DNA of 64,000 bases from assembly GCF_014649695.1 (NCBI RefSeq), contig NZ_BMTN01000004.1:496001-560000 (forward strand), in the 5' to 3' direction. Both the position numbers and the translations under genes were made by a program. The first letter of the stretch is position 1. Each line of letters starts with the position of its first letter. Source of the stretch: Streptomyces kurssanovii. Its GTDB lineage: Bacteria; Actinomycetota; Actinomycetes; Streptomycetales; Streptomycetaceae. The notes beneath the pieces are model-generated. The model was not told where the DNA came from. It was given only the letters and a program-made list of their open reading frames with translations, and searched no databases. Shown one piece after another: positions 62,705 to 64,000 of this stretch.

Positions 62705-64000
62705 ATGCTGAGCAGATCACTACGGCCCGCTCCGCCCGGCCTGCCGCGCCCGCCGGCGCCGATGCGGGTGGCGGAACTGGACCTCGACGGCCCCGACGGG
62801 CGGGTACTCGCCTTCGGTCCGGCGCCGCCGGGGCAGGCCGGCCCACTGCCGGGCACCCCGCTCGCTGCGGAGCCGGCGCCCGGTGCGGCGGGCGACGTCT
62901 TCGCGCTGGTCCGGGTGCGGGGCAGGCCCGTCGCCACCGTGGTGTGCCGCGTACCGCCCGGGCGCAGGGCCGTCGACGCCGTGGCCGTGGCAGCCCGGGC
63001 GCGGCTCGCCGGCCGGGAGCCCCCGGCCGCGCCGCCGCACGGCGACCTGCCGCGTACCAGCGTCGTCGTCGCCACTCGCGAGGGCGCCGGGCGGCTCGCC
63101 CGCGCCCTCGACTCGCTGCTCGCCCAGGACCACCCGGAGTACGAGATCGTCGTCGTCGACAACGCCCCCGTCTCGACCGCCACCCGCGATCTCGTCGAGA
63201 ACACGTACGGCGGCCTGCGGACCGTACGCGTCCGGTACGTCGGCGAACCCGTGCCGGGCCTCGCCGTCGCCCACAACAGGGGCGTCGCCGTCGCCGACGG
63301 CGCGGTGCTCGCGTTCACGGACGACGACGTGGTCGCGGACCCGCACTGGCTCACGTCGCTCACCGCGCCGTTCGCCGACGATCCGCGGCTCGGCTGCACG
63401 ACCGGCCTGATCCTGCCCGCCCGGCTGGGCACTCCGGCGCAGATCCTGCTGGAGAGCCACGGCGGCTTCGCCAAGGGATTCACGCCGCGCACGTACGACC
63501 CGCTGCGCCCGCCCGCCGACCAGCCGCTGTTCCCATTCACGGCGGGCAGCTTCGGCTCCGGGGCCAACATGGCCTTCCGGGCCGCCGTGCTGCGCGGGAT
63601 GGGTGGCTTCGACCCGGCCACCGGCACGGGCACGCCCGCACGCGGCGGCGACGACCTGTACGCGTTCGTCTCCGTCCTCGCCGCGGGACACCGCCTGCGC
63701 TACACGCCGCAGGCGCTGGTGTGGCACCACCACCGTGAGACATGGCGGGACCTGACCGGGCAGGCGTACGGGTACGGCGCCGGCCTCACCGCCGCCCTGA
63801 CCGCCCTGCTGGTCCGCCGCCCGGCGCTGCTGCCCGCACTGCTGCGCAGGCTGCCGGCCGGCCTCGCCCATGCCCGTGCGATCACCGCGTCCCGGGAGGC
63901 CGGCGCTGCCGGGGTGCCGGGGACGCACGGGGCCGGGGAGCATCCGTGGCCGCGCCATCTGTCCCGGCTGGAACGCCGCGGGATGCTCGCCGGCCCGCTC
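62705..64000 (+). CDS. GT2-family glycosyltransferase (3' end outside window)
   Basis: 432 residues visible, open to the last base. After a Pro-rich head of about 115 residues, the GT-A domain begins with SVVVATREGAGRLARALDSL and VVVDNAP; AVAHNRGVAVADG lies near 195, metal-binding FTDDDVV near 207, and RGGDDLYAF, followed by WHHHRETW, near 316-345, is typical of polysaccharide GT2 enzymes. ATG 62705. With the CelD-like gene it looks like the beginning of a polysaccharide cluster extending right. Confidence 0.87.
   Translation, partial: MLSRSLRPAPPGLPRPPAPMRVAELDLDGPDGRVLAFGPAPPGQAGPLPGTPLAAEPAPGAAGDVFALVRVRGRPVATVVCRVPPGRRAVDAVAVAARARLAGREPPAAPPHGDLPRTSVVVATREGAGRLARALDSLLAQDHPEYEIVVVDNAPVSTATRDLVENTYGGLRTVRVRYVGEPVPGLAVAHNRGVAVADGAVLAFTDDDVVADPHWLTSLTAPFADDPRLGCTTGLILPARLGTPAQILLESHGGFAKGFTPRTYDPLRPPADQPLFPFTAGSFGSGANMAFRAAVLRGMGGFDPATGTGTPARGGDDLYAFVSVLAAGHRLRYTPQALVWHHHRETWRDLTGQAYGYGAGLTAALTALLVRRPALLPALLRRLPAGLAHARAITASREAGAAGVPGTHGAGEHPWPRHLSRLERRGMLAGPL

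Overview
The window is high-GC actinobacterial chromosome and almost certainly Streptomyces. Codons are strongly G/C at the third position, UUA codons are almost absent, and the UUA-reading tRNA gene bldA is itself present (39245-39326). The order mfd ... mazG, P450, rpfB, rpfA, eno, divIC, DUF501, ppx ... ndh, cfa, ABC transporter, bldA ... thiolase, cbs ... hutU, M20, hutF, hutI is what I recall of the conserved core of Streptomyces chromosomes such as S. coelicolor; that comparison is from memory. I see no phage, insertion sequence, CRISPR array or rRNA.

Layout. 1-14.3 kb: end of an ABC permease, the repair translocase mfd, a secreted SGNH hydrolase with a UUA codon, a secreted HNH nuclease-like lipoprotein, an acetyltransferase, a uridine-kinase-like protein, a membrane protein, a solitary methylase fused to helix-turn-helix and specificity-like regions, and a coupled membrane protein/Ser-Thr kinase pair. 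14.4-21.7 kb: a surface-glycan region with a methyltransferase, a YfhO-type membrane protein, a CsbB-like polyprenyl-phosphate glycosyltransferase with its GtrA partner, and a polysialyltransferase-family protein coupled to a GT2 glycosyltransferase. 22.0-31.8 kb: SurA-like lipoprotein, mazG, P450, two resuscitation-promoting-factor muralytic enzymes (the second behind a c-di-AMP riboswitch), enolase, DivIC, DUF501, Ppx and a VOC protein. 32.0-44 kb: type II NADH dehydrogenase with Rex-like operators, cyclopropane-fatty-acid synthase, a complete ABC exporter, bldA, a Bax-inhibitor-1 protein, small hypotheticals, and a thiolase whose 3' end has been amplified into a 99-bp tandem repeat. 44-64 kb: second SGNH hydrolase, cystathionine beta-synthase, an RpiR regulator, a roadblock/DUF4388 cluster with a second UUA codon, a PLP decarboxylase divergent from the histidine utilisation operon, a NAD(P)-binding protein, an Asp/Glu racemase, and the start of another polysaccharide-type region that runs off the right end.

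How parts work together. HutU, HutI and HutF take urocanate to formylglutamate, and the M20 hydrolase in the same overlapping operon is a good candidate for the last step. The RpiR gene 6 kb upstream and the hut promoter share an 8-bp element that is half of a perfect palindrome at hut. YfhO, GT2 and GtrA look like a complete three-component membrane glycosylation machine. RpfA, RpfB and DivIC tie the centre to wall remodelling and division. Two translational themes recur: bldA with two UUA-containing genes, and at least eight starts lying 6-7 bases after a TANNNT -10 hexamer with no usable ribosome-binding site, which predicts leaderless mRNAs.
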